Assembly: GCA_965368175.1 (NCBI GenBank)
Contig: CBDULX010000016.1
Location: forward strand, 1 to 26,736
Direction: 5' to 3'
DNA length: 26,736 nt
DNA from: CBDULX01 sp965368175
Lineage (GTDB): Bacteria; Pseudomonadota; Gammaproteobacteria; SZUA-229
How positions within the stretch are numbered: position 1 is the stretch's first letter; the number at the start of each line of letters is the position of its first letter. This document shows positions 15,337 to 22,829 of the stretch, piece by piece. The translations under genes and the position numbers were made by a program. Under the pieces are notes generated by a model. It was not told the DNA's origin. It ran no database searches and saw nothing but the letters and a program-made list of their open reading frames with translations.

Positions 15337-17232
15337 ATGTTGAACTTCCTGCCTTTCTTCAAGAATAACCCAGCCAGCAAAATTCGCTCTATTACCAATA
15401 ACCAGCAAAAAGTCTCTAAGGAACAGATCAGGCTGGTGGTTGAGAATGCCGTTTTTAGTAATATTATGAGCCTGTTGCTGGCGTTTATTTTTGTAGTGGC
15501 GATATGGAAAGATCAGCCACAATTATTCCTGTTAGGCTGGCTTATTTTTATGTCTATGGTGGCGTTGGTCCGATTAATCACCGCTCGAATTATTAAACAA
15601 AGCTCACGGGACCAGGATGATCGGCTTCAATACAGTCGCTGGTTTTTATTTGCCGTGCTGTTTTCGGCGGCGGGCTGGGGTGTGGCCAGTTATTCACTGT
15701 TCCCTGAAAATCCTGCTCATCAGCTGATGTTAGGGATCATTATCAGCGGCCTGGTTGCGGGAGGCGTGCCGGTACTGGCGCCAGTCGTGAGCCTGTTTTA
15801 TGGATATGCTCTATTGTTACTGGTGCCCCTGGGTTTGCGGCTGGTAACCATGGGTGGCGACTATATTACGCTCAGTATTCTCACTGTTATTTTTTTTATT
15901 CTTATGGCTGTCTCTGCTTTCCGAGTTAATCGTTCTATATTATCGACACTGGAATTGCGGTTTCATAATGAATCCCTGGTGCGATTTTTAACCGATGCAC
16001 GCAATGAAAGTGAGGACCTGAATGAAGAGCTGGCGGTTGAAATTGAGCAACGCAAACGAATAGAAAATGAATTGCAGAAAGCCAAGGAGCTGGCAGAAAC
16101 AGCCAACAGGACCAAGAGTGAATTCCTGGCAAACATGAGTCATGAAATCAGGACGCCCATGAATGGCATTCTGGGCACCCTTCAAATGCTTCAGGATTCC
16201 TGGCTGGATAATAGTCAACGCGAACTGGTATACATTGCTTATAATTCTGGCGAATCTCTGCTGAGTCTGTTAAATGACATACTGGATTTTTCAAAAATCG
16301 AAGCAGGCAAACTTGAGCTGGAATATATTGCATTCGAACTGAAGCATCTGATAGACGATTTAATGATGCTGCTCAAGCAGAAGGCTGATGACCAGGGAAT
16401 TGATCTGGTTTGTGAAATTGCCCCGGAAACGCCAGCGGTTATCAAAGGTGACCCGGTGCGGATGCGTCAAATACTGGCGAATCTTCTGACTAATGCCATC
16501 AAGTTTACCGAACAGGGCGAAGTAAAGCTGAGAGTAATCGTGTTAGAGCAGGATTCCGGGCGTGTCCGTTTAAGAATAGAAGTGCTGGATACGGGTATAG
16601 GTATAGCCAATGAGGCTCAGCGTAAGCTGTTCAAGTCATTCACCCAGGCAGATGGAACAACGACACGAAAATATGGTGGTACTGGATTAGGTTTGGCCAT
16701 AGTACGACAACTGGTGACTATGATGCATGGGCAGCTGGGTGTTGACAGCGTGCATGGAAAAGGTTCCTGTTTCTGGATAGAGACTGGTTTTGAAGTAATG
16801 GATCAGTCGCAGCTACTGGTTGAACAGCCGGAACGTATAGGTGAAATTTCCAGTCTGTCAGGTAGAGTGCTGCTGGTGGAAGATAATCCGATCAATCAGG
16901 AAGTAGCAAAGAAAATGCTCGAAAAAATTGGTCTGGAATATGAGCTGGCCACGAACGGTCAGGAAGCGATAGAGCAGTTACAGGCCAGCGATAATTTTAA
17001 TCTGGTATTAATGGACTGCCAGATGCCCGTGAAAGATGGCTACGAGGCCACCGGTGAAATACGTGCGATGGAAAGTAAAAATAAAATTCGCCACATACCG
17101 GTTATAGCCATGACCGCCAATGCCATGGAAGGAGATCGCGAAAAATGCCTGGATGCCGGTATGGATGACTATCTGCCGAAGCCGGTAAAAATGGCGGAAA
17201 TGAAAAAAGTGTTAAGGCGCTGGATATACTGA
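15337..17232 (+). CDS. Hybrid sensor histidine kinase with receiver domain
   Basis: A membrane sensor that should phosphorylate itself and pass the phosphate to its own receiver. The 631 residues comprise a membrane module of about six hydrophobic segments (about 38-205) with almost no periplasmic part, a coiled coil (about 210-255), a HisKA domain with His269 in NMSHEIRTPMNG, a HATPase domain with the N box LLTNAIKFTEQG, DTGIGI and GGTGLGLAI, and a receiver (about 510-630) with VLLVEDNPIN, Asp560 in LMDCQMPVKDG, and Lys in LPKPVKM. No HPt domain or separate regulator is encoded nearby, so its output is unknown. The sensor module matches no named family that I recognise with confidence. Confidence 0.93.
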   Translation: MLNFLPFFKNNPASKIRSITNNQQKVSKEQIRLVVENAVFSNIMSLLLAFIFVVAIWKDQPQLFLLGWLIFMSMVALVRLITARIIKQSSRDQDDRLQYSRWFLFAVLFSAAGWGVASYSLFPENPAHQLMLGIIISGLVAGGVPVLAPVVSLFYGYALLLLVPLGLRLVTMGGDYITLSILTVIFFILMAVSAFRVNRSILSTLELRFHNESLVRFLTDARNESEDLNEELAVEIEQRKRIENELQKAKELAETANRTKSEFLANMSHEIRTPMNGILGTLQMLQDSWLDNSQRELVYIAYNSGESLLSLLNDILDFSKIEAGKLELEYIAFELKHLIDDLMMLLKQKADDQGIDLVCEIAPETPAVIKGDPVRMRQILANLLTNAIKFTEQGEVKLRVIVLEQDSGRVRLRIEVLDTGIGIANEAQRKLFKSFTQADGTTTRKYGGTGLGLAIVRQLVTMMHGQLGVDSVHGKGSCFWIETGFEVMDQSQLLVEQPERIGEISSLSGRVLLVEDNPINQEVAKKMLEKIGLEYELATNGQEAIEQLQASDNFNLVLMDCQMPVKDGYEATGEIRAMESKNKIRHIPVIAMTANAMEGDREKCLDAGMDDYLPKPVKMAEMKKVLRRWIY

Positions 17233-17310
17233 ATCTGTTGAGCATAAGATCATTCATTTCATGCTCAAATCGCTGTATCATGTCAGTCTATTTTGAAGGT
17301 CCTTTTACAC

Positions 17311-17853
17311 ATGTCAGGCTGTCGCACACGTCTCCGCTGGATAAATAAAAAGCAATCAATATCTGCGGATATCCCGGCACATATTGCCTCATGGCTATTT
17401 GACCCTGAATCCCTTACGGCCCGGTTAATAACAAACTGCGGTGGGCGCTTCAGCGTTAAATTACTTTCGGTGAAGCGATCTACGCCAACACCGGATGAAA
17501 TTCAGGCGCTTAAGTTACGTTATCGTAGTCATGCCATTATTCGTCAGGTATTACTGTATTGTGACAATACACCCTGGGTGTATGCGCGGACAGTTATTCC
17601 AATGACCAGTTTACGTGGTCCCTTACAGGGACTGGTGAAGCTGGGTACCAAACCACTGGGGGCGGTGCTGTTTGCGGATAAAACCATGCAGCGTGGCCAG
17701 ATAGAAGTAACGGTATTGAATCATCAACACCCCTGCTATAGCTGGACAGGTTTTAAGGGAAAGCGGGATATCTGGGGTCGTCGATCGGTGTTTCGGCTCA
17801 GTAACAAGCCTTTATTAGTTAGTGAGTTTTTTTTGCCAGATCTATTTAAATAA
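17311..17853 (+). CDS. ubiC: Chorismate lyase (chorismate--pyruvate lyase)
   Basis: Removes pyruvate from chorismate to give 4-hydroxybenzoate, the first committed step of ubiquinone synthesis. It carries the family phrases WLFDPESLTARLI, RQVLLYCDNTPWVYARTVIP, LVKLGTKPLGAVLF, WGRRSVF and LVSEFFLPDLF; Glu172 in the last one matches the catalytic glutamate near the C terminus of E. coli UbiC. I chose the ATG at 17311 (180 residues) because AAGGT lies ten bases upstream; a TTG at 17293 would add six residues. ubiA, often next to it, is not here. It converges with the cyclophilin gene with only nine bases between stops and no visible terminator. Confidence 0.9.
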   Translation: MSGCRTRLRWINKKQSISADIPAHIASWLFDPESLTARLITNCGGRFSVKLLSVKRSTPTPDEIQALKLRYRSHAIIRQVLLYCDNTPWVYARTVIPMTSLRGPLQGLVKLGTKPLGAVLFADKTMQRGQIEVTVLNHQHPCYSWTGFKGKRDIWGRRSVFRLSNKPLLVSEFFLPDLFK

Positions 17854-17862
17854 ATAACCCAC

Positions 17863-18489
17863 TTACTTTGTTAAATTAGTATCTTCTATATTTTCTTTTT
17901 TAGCTTGAGTCGTTTCGGGCAGTAAGTTCAGCTGTGTCATTTTAGTAATTATCACCGGTTGTTGTGGTACATCAGATGGGAAAGAAGCAGCCGGTCCAGT
18001 TTTGATGTTCTGAATTTTGTCGACGACATCCATACCTTTGATTACTTTTCCGAACACGGTATAGCCCCAGCCTCGCATGGACTTGTTTTTAAAGTTGAGG
18101 AATGCATTGTTTGCTGTGTTAATAAAAAACTGTGAAGTAGCGGAGTGTGGGTCATTGGTTCGTGCCATGGCGATAGTACCGCGGTCATTGTGCAGGCCAT
18201 TGTAAGCTTCATTGTCGATGGGTGCCTGTGTGTTCTTGCGATTATAGTTCACTTCAAATCCGCCGCCCTGGATCATGAAGTTTTTAATCACACGATGAAA
18301 TACAGTGCCGTCATAAAATCCTTCATTGACATAATTGAGGAAATTTGTGACCGAGATAGGGGCTTTTTCAGGGTAGAGCTCGATTTCAATAGATCCGATG
18401 TTGGTTTCGATTAGTACCATTGGCTTGTCGGCAGCCTGTAATGGGCCAACAGTCATCAGTAATAAAAACGTAATAATGAATTGTTTCAT
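17863..18489 (-). CDS. Periplasmic cyclophilin-type peptidyl-prolyl isomerase
   Basis: Catalyses cis-trans isomerisation of prolyl bonds. A signal peptide is clear: MKQF, hydrophobic core IITFLLLMTVG, likely cut after LQA (residue 19). The mature protein has the cyclophilin core: FHRVIKNFMIQGGG with the catalytic Arg, GTIAMARTNDPHSATSQFFIN, and GYTVFGKVIKGMDVVDKI. It resembles PpiA of E. coli. A charged tail of about 25 residues (ETTQAKKENIEDTNLTK) extends past the domain. It is the last of a minus-strand run, nine bases behind the TetR-type gene. Confidence 0.94.
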   Translation of the reverse strand: MKQFIITFLLLMTVGPLQAADKPMVLIETNIGSIEIELYPEKAPISVTNFLNYVNEGFYDGTVFHRVIKNFMIQGGGFEVNYNRKNTQAPIDNEAYNGLHNDRGTIAMARTNDPHSATSQFFINTANNAFLNFKNKSMRGWGYTVFGKVIKGMDVVDKIQNIKTGPAASFPSDVPQQPVIITKMTQLNLLPETTQAKKENIEDTNLTK

Positions 18490-18498
18490 GGAGTGGCC

Positions 18499-19104
18499 TT
18501 AGCTTTTAATGCTGATTATATTCATAAACAGGTCGACCAGCTGATTGACCAGCTGGTCAATGCTGGTGTCTTTAAATCGATCACTGGAATGTAAACATTT
18601 TAGAATCAGTAATTCACGAATCATTCCCTGATACATCAAACCAGCAGCCTGCACATTAATGCTTTCAATTTTGCCATTGGTCTGTAATTCAGACAGATTG
18701 TATTCTATATAATCTGTGAAACTTTTCCAGCGATTAAGGAAAAAATCCTGGCTTGCCTGGTTAGCTTCCAGTTGACTGTGCATTTCCATCTTCAATAAAT
18801 CGGGATCATTGACAATACTGTTAACAAACACCCGGGTCATGCCGCGCAATACTTTTTCAAAACTGATGTCATCTTCGACAACAGTTTCTACATAACTTTC
18901 ACGGGTGCAGGCGAACTCCTGTAATACAGACTGGTACAGGTCTTCTTTGGAGGCAAAATGTCGGTATAGTATGGCGGGGCTGACGCCGACTTCATTGACT
19001 ATTTCGTCGATAGATACGCCATGAAAACCCTTGGTTGCAAACAGGCGTTTCGAGACTTCGATTATAGTGGCACGTCTTTTTTCTGCGGACAGGCGTTTAG
19101 CCAT
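18499..19104 (-). CDS. TetR-family transcriptional regulator
   Basis: A 201-residue repressor type. The N-terminal helix-turn-helix is typical: RLFATKGFHGVSIDEIVNEV followed by GVSPAILYRHFASKEDLY (about residues 15-53). The C-terminal ligand domain gives no hint of ligand. It is followed after nine bases by the cyclophilin gene, so the two are probably one transcript. A perfect palindrome at 19132-19160, 28 bases before its start, could be its own operator. No Shine-Dalgarno is seen before the ATG at 19104 (the sequence there is pyrimidine-rich). Confidence 0.93.
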   Translation of the reverse strand: MAKRLSAEKRRATIIEVSKRLFATKGFHGVSIDEIVNEVGVSPAILYRHFASKEDLYQSVLQEFACTRESYVETVVEDDISFEKVLRGMTRVFVNSIVNDPDLLKMEMHSQLEANQASQDFFLNRWKSFTDYIEYNLSELQTNGKIESINVQAAGLMYQGMIRELLILKCLHSSDRFKDTSIDQLVNQLVDLFMNIISIKS

Positions 19105-19131
19105 ATTGAGAGACCGAGAGGGGAATTAAAT

Positions 19132-19160
19132 TAGCAGGTGCCTGTATCAGGCACCTGCTA
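19132..19160. promoter_or_regulatory. Perfect 13-bp inverted repeat: operator or terminator
   Basis: TAGCAGGTGCCTG (19132-19144) and its exact complement (19148-19160) flank the bases TAT. It lies between the tusA stop codon (19171) and the TetR-family start (19104). As an RNA hairpin it could end the tusA message, but the following minus-strand bases (ATTTAATTCCCC) are a poor T run. As DNA its length and position suit a TetR-type dimer site. Both readings remain open. Confidence 0.6.
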
Positions 19161-19170
19161 GAAAAATCAA

Positions 19171-19398
19171 TTAAGATTTTTTGATCATGAATTCGAAAGC
19201 ACCATCAGCTTCAGTACTAGACAGTAATTCGTTACCAGTCTGTTTGCAGAAAGCTTCAAAATCTTTTACTGAACCTGGGTCAGTAGCAACAATTTTCAGA
19301 ACCTGTCCGCCTTCAAGCTGGGCAATAGCTTTCTTGGCACGGAGTATTGGTAGAGGGCAGTTCAGACCTTTAGCATCTAATTCGGCATCAAAACTCAT
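19171..19398 (-). CDS. tusA: TusA-family sulfur-carrier protein
   Basis: A 75-residue sulfurtransferase that carries persulfide sulfur on a cysteine, in E. coli for 2-thiouridine in tRNA and in sulfur oxidisers also for dissimilatory sulfur transfer. Cys14 lies in the family motif LNCPLPILRAKKA, followed by GQVLKIVATDPGSVKDFEAFC. A strong AGGAG stands nine bases before the ATG at 19398. No other tus, dsr or rhodanese gene is in the window, so a tRNA role cannot be told from a sulfur-oxidation role. E. coli TusA has 81 residues. Confidence 0.92.
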   Translation of the reverse strand: MSFDAELDAKGLNCPLPILRAKKAIAQLEGGQVLKIVATDPGSVKDFEAFCKQTGNELLSSTEADGAFEFMIKKS

Positions 19399-19459
19399 GG
19401 AGTTTTCTCCTAATAATATGTGGATGATTAATCAAAAGACCATGTTAGTGATCGTTTAC

Positions 19460-19528
19460 TTACATTACGTATATAAGCATGTCCTGTCAATAAAATTAAC
19501 CTAATGTAATATAGATTAATGTAATATA
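19460..19528. promoter_or_regulatory. Three copies of TAATGTAA between tusA and the ychJ-like gene
   Basis: TAATGTAATATA occurs twice in direct orientation (19502-19513 and 19517-19528, 15 bases apart), and the reverse form TTACATTA occurs at 19460-19467. The region is very AT-rich and lies between divergent genes. Repeats of this type are usual for binding of a regulator; the regulator is unknown. Confidence 0.4.
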
Positions 19529-19577
19529 CTAATTTAGATGTTTATTTAAATATCTGAATTAAATAGTGTTTTTGACT

Positions 19578-20048
19578 ATGTCTGATAATGAAAATAATTC
19601 CTGTTTATGCGGTAGCGGACGACCAGAAGCGACCTGCTGTGGCGCGGTGATAAACGGGTTACAGCCAGCAGAAACCGCTGAGGCACTTATGCGGTCGCGA
19701 TATTTTGCCTATGTTAAAGGTAACGCGGAGTATCTGCTAAAAAGCTGGCATCCGAAATACCGCCCGGCTGAACTTAATCTGGAAAACAGTCAGGTCAACT
19801 GGCTGGGCCTGCAGATTTTACAGACCCAGGCAGGACTGGTACGTGATGCTCAGGGGGTGGTGGAGTTTATTGCTCGATTTGAGCAGGCCGGGAAGAGCGG
19901 AATGGTGCAGGAACGCAGTCGATTTGTATTTGAACATGGGCAATGGCTGTATCTGGATGGTGATCTGAAATCATCCGAAAAACCCGGTCGAAATTCACCC
20001 TGCCCCTGTGGCAGCGGAAAGAAATATAAGCATTGTTGTGGTCGATAA
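19578..20048 (+). CDS. YchJ-family protein with SEC-C motifs
   Basis: A 156-residue protein of the YchJ (UPF0225) family; function unknown. A short Cys-rich motif starts it (CLCGSG...CCGA, residues 9-25), a nuclear-transport-factor-2-like core follows (ALMRSRYFAYVKGNAEYLLK, then ERSRFVFEHGQWLYLDG), and a SEC-C zinc motif ends it (SPCPCGSGKKYKHCCG). In SecA the same motif binds zinc and SecB, so contact with the ribosome or secretion machinery is a fair guess only. I chose the ATG at 19578 because the SEC-C motif then starts near residue 9, as in E. coli; a GTG at 19566 would add four residues. No ribosome site is visible. Confidence 0.9.
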   Translation: MSDNENNSCLCGSGRPEATCCGAVINGLQPAETAEALMRSRYFAYVKGNAEYLLKSWHPKYRPAELNLENSQVNWLGLQILQTQAGLVRDAQGVVEFIARFEQAGKSGMVQERSRFVFEHGQWLYLDGDLKSSEKPGRNSPCPCGSGKKYKHCCGR

Positions 20049-20065
20049 TGAATATAAAATCATGA

Positions 20066-20172
20066 GTCCGCAAATTAACGCGAATGCACGCAAATAAAAG
20101 CAAAAATAATTTTGTTTGTGCGCCTGATCCCACAAACAAAACATTAGCGTTTATTCGCGTTCATTTGCGGAC
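20066..20172. repeat. Nested palindromic repeat, 107 bp, family 2
   Basis: Outer arms of 30 bases (20066-20095 and 20143-20172) are inverted copies with 26 of 30 matching; they carry GTCCGCAAAT and ACGCGAAT. A second, perfect 11-bp inverted repeat (TTTTGTTTGTG at 20110-20120, CACAAACAAAA at 20131-20141) is nested inside with a ten-base loop. It lies between two converging genes and may act as a terminator both ways. From memory, the phrase ATTCGCGTTCATTTGCGG is common between genes in many proteobacteria. Its right arm runs into the Rieske gene and supplies its last codons. Confidence 0.8.
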
Positions 20173-20528
20173 ACCATTTTATTTTGATTGTCAGCTGAGT
20201 AGTAAATATTTCCCTGGTCATCGATCTCCAGCTCGATACTGTCCAGATAGTCACCAAAACATGGGCCACTCACACATCGGCCGGATTCGATCAGGAACTG
20301 TGCGCCGTGCATCGAGCATAGAATTAGCGCTTTATCCAGATTGAGAAATTCATCCGGCTGGCATTCCAGATTTACACCACCATGAGGGCATTTGTTTCTG
20401 TAGCCATAAATCTGGCCGTCTTTTTTTACCAGGAACAGTAACAGCTCTTCACCATTATCCAGTTCAAGTTCAAAACCTCTGGAACCAGGGTCATCCAGTT
20501 CATTCTGGTGACAAAGTCTATGTGTCAT
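20151..20528 (-). CDS. Small Rieske [2Fe-2S] protein
   Basis: A stand-alone, soluble Rieske domain of 125 residues without signal peptide or membrane helix. The cluster ligands are Cys47 and His49 (KCPHGG) and Cys71 and His74 (CSMHGA). Such proteins act as electron carriers for oxygenases or as nitrite-reductase-small-subunit-like proteins; no oxygenase or reductase gene is nearby, so the partner is unknown. It starts two bases after the sugar kinase stop codon and is surely co-transcribed with it. The last residues (SANERE and the stop) are encoded by the arm of the repeat at 20066-20172, which suggests that insertion altered the C terminus. Confidence 0.92.
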   Translation of the reverse strand: MTHRLCHQNELDDPGSRGFELELDNGEELLLFLVKKDGQIYGYRNKCPHGGVNLECQPDEFLNLDKALILCSMHGAQFLIESGRCVSGPCFGDYLDSIELEIDDQGNIYYSADNQNKMVSANERE

Positions 20529-20530
20529 AG

Positions 20531-21385
20531 CTATACCAAAAATTCAAATCCTGCCTGACCGCATTTTTTTCCGGCCAGTCGACAGGCATTTTGCAGGGCC
20601 TCGTTCAGGTCCTGCTGTTGAAGGAAGCCGTGAATTATACCTGCATTGAAGGTGTCACCGGCGCCAATGGTGTCGATGATTTTATCCGGGCTGAAGGCCG
20701 GGCTGTGGAGGACGGAAGAATGATTTATCCCCCATGCACCCTGATCTCCCCAGCTACAGGTCAATGTTTGCTGGTGTAAATGCTGGTACATGTGCTTTAG
20801 GAAGGGTTCAGGGTGATCGAATCCATTTAGTATTGTATAAGGCCTGGAAAACATAATGATATCGGCCAGGGGGAATAATTGTTCCAGGTCGGGTCGATCT
20901 TTTTCCGCTTCCAGAGAAATGGGTTTGTTGAAGTGTCTGGCATATTGCATCATTAATGACGTCTGATTGATATTGCGGCCTTCGAAGTGAAACCAGTCAA
21001 AAACGCTGAGATCCAGTGCCTGAAACTGTGTAAAACTGAGTTCAGGTAAATCGCGATAATGCACAATAGTACGAGAGCCGTTACTTTGATTCAGGGTGAT
21101 ACAGGACGTAGGTGTAGTACCCGGGAGCAGCATGGATCTATCAAAAGTGATATCGCAGCTTCGAAGATCGTCAAGGATAAACTGGCCTGAACGGTCATCG
21201 GCCAGTGTGCATGCCAGTGTGCATGAGTATGGATACTGACTCAGTACGGCTGCAGTATTGGCCGCATTGCCACCACGACGATAATCCTGGGCCAGGGCAC
21301 GAATCTCATCATCCTCATTCGGGTAGCCCGTAACATAGTTGATGATATCGAGCGTTGCTATACCTGTGAGCAGAATATTAGTCAT
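20531..21385 (-). CDS. PfkB-family carbohydrate kinase, ketohexokinase-like
   Basis: A 284-residue sugar kinase of the ribokinase (PfkB) fold. GGNAANTAAVLS (about 38-49) is the first family signature and DTIGAGDTFNAG the second, with the catalytic Asp in GAGD. The wording around SNGSRTIVHYRDLPELS and FHFEGRN resembles animal ketohexokinase, which phosphorylates fructose at C1, but the substrate cannot be fixed from sequence. No sugar transporter or aldolase lies nearby. It leads a two-gene unit with the Rieske protein. The start at 21385 is 74 bases from the divergent rmuC start; MTNILLTGIATLDIIN fits the family beginning. Confidence 0.88.
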   Translation of the reverse strand: MTNILLTGIATLDIINYVTGYPNEDDEIRALAQDYRRGGNAANTAAVLSQYPYSCTLACTLADDRSGQFILDDLRSCDITFDRSMLLPGTTPTSCITLNQSNGSRTIVHYRDLPELSFTQFQALDLSVFDWFHFEGRNINQTSLMMQYARHFNKPISLEAEKDRPDLEQLFPLADIIMFSRPYTILNGFDHPEPFLKHMYQHLHQQTLTCSWGDQGAWGINHSSVLHSPAFSPDKIIDTIGAGDTFNAGIIHGFLQQQDLNEALQNACRLAGKKCGQAGFEFLV

Positions 21386-21459
21386 GGTATCCGGGGTCAG
21401 TTTTGCTGGCGGAAGTATGTCATAATCGGTTGATAAATACAGATAACGAAATTTATTCT

Positions 21460-22803
21460 ATGTTCGAAAATGACATTATACAGATTCTTTTAGGCTCATT
21501 GGCTGGTCTTGTATTACTGGTGCTGTGGTTGCTGTTTCAGATGAAGCAACTTAAATCCGATTCACAGAGCCAGTCCTTACTGCAATCACAGTTGTTGAAT
21601 TCCCTGAAAGACGATTCGTTTAGTAGCCGTGAAAAACAGTTTTCCCAATTAGCCGAGATGCAGCAGATGATTGAGCGACGTCTGGGGGAGATGGCAGAGC
21701 AACAGGGTGAACGATTTTCACGATTCAGTGAGGCCACTCAGAATACTCTGTATCAACATCGACAGGGCTTTGAAGAGCGACAGCTGGAAACCTTAAAAAT
21801 TCAGCAGGAGAACCTGACTCAGGGGATGAATGCCGTTCGCCAGCAGGTCACTGAAGCATTGGGCCGTTATGGTGAGGAGCTGGGTAAAAAAGTAGAAGCA
21901 CTGACCGGCACCACGGATCTGCGTCTGAAAGAGATCACCGGGCAGGTGGAAAAACGCCTTAGCGAAGGCTTTGAAAAAACCACTTCAACCTTTGCCGATG
22001 TGGTGAAACGCCTGGTCCTGATTGATGAGGCACAAAAGAAAATTACGGAACTTTCAGGCAATGTGGTCAGTCTTCAGGAAGTGCTGGCAGATAAACGATC
22101 ACGGGGTGCATTTGGGGAAGTTCAGCTGTCGGCACTGGTACGCAATGTAATGCCGGAAAACAGTTTCGAATTTCAGTATACCCTGCCCAATAAAACTCGG
22201 GTGGACTGCATGCTGTTTTTACCTGAGCCTACCGGTAACATCGCCATTGATTCCAAGTTTCCGTTAGAAGGCTTTCGTAAGATTACCGATATCCATTTGC
22301 CGGAGCTAGAGAGAGTGGTGGCTGAGCGACAGTTTAAGCAGGATATAAAAAAACACATCAAGGATATCGCTGAAAAATATATTATTCCAGGTACTACATC
22401 CGATGGAGCTGTAATGTTTATTCCTGCGGAAGCCGTGTTTGCAGAAATTCATGCTCACTATTACGATCTGGTGGAAGAATCGCAAAGAGCCAAAGTCTGG
22501 ATGGTATCTCCTACCACCTTGATGGCGGTGCTGACGACAGCAAGGGCGGTGCTGAAAGATTCCGCTACACGTAAACAGGTACATATTATTAAGGATCATC
22601 TGGTTGCGTTATCGAGGGATTTTGATCGCTTTCAGGTACGTATGAATAATTTGTCAAAACACATATCACAGGCCAATAAGGATGTTGAAGATGTGAACAC
22701 CTCTGCGCGTAAAATTAGTAGTCGTTTTGAGAAAATTGAAAAAGTAGAAATGCTTCAGGAAGAGCCAGTGGAATTATTAGAGCAGGACGATAAAACGATA
22801 TAA
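21460..22803 (+). CDS. rmuC: RmuC-family DNA recombination protein
   Basis: RmuC proteins limit inversions at short inverted repeats and carry a nuclease-like fold. The 447-residue protein has an N-terminal membrane helix (about 5-27, LLGSLAGLVLLVLWLLF), a long coiled coil rich in Gln and Glu (about 30-190), then the conserved domain (about 210-400) with FGEVQLSALV, DSKFPLEGFRK and GTTSDGAVMFIPAEAVFAEI. I chose the ATG at 21460, which puts the membrane helix at the start as in the family; an upstream TTG at 21403 would add 19 residues. The RND genes follow after 26 bases. Confidence 0.92.
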   Translation: MFENDIIQILLGSLAGLVLLVLWLLFQMKQLKSDSQSQSLLQSQLLNSLKDDSFSSREKQFSQLAEMQQMIERRLGEMAEQQGERFSRFSEATQNTLYQHRQGFEERQLETLKIQQENLTQGMNAVRQQVTEALGRYGEELGKKVEALTGTTDLRLKEITGQVEKRLSEGFEKTTSTFADVVKRLVLIDEAQKKITELSGNVVSLQEVLADKRSRGAFGEVQLSALVRNVMPENSFEFQYTLPNKTRVDCMLFLPEPTGNIAIDSKFPLEGFRKITDIHLPELERVVAERQFKQDIKKHIKDIAEKYIIPGTTSDGAVMFIPAEAVFAEIHAHYYDLVEESQRAKVWMVSPTTLMAVLTTARAVLKDSATRKQVHIIKDHLVALSRDFDRFQVRMNNLSKHISQANKDVEDVNTSARKISSRFEKIEKVEMLQEEPVELLEQDDKTI

Positions 22804-22829
22804 CAACTAGTCCAGGGAAACTCTGATTA

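Noticed and set aside
17238..17268. Inverted repeat TTGAGCAT / ATGCTCAA between the hybrid kinase and ubiC as a terminator
   Set aside because: The loop is 15 bases, the stem is AT-rich and no T run follows on the plus strand.
20066..20172. CRISPR-like repeat
   Set aside because: The arms are inverted and occur once each with no regular spacers and no cas gene.
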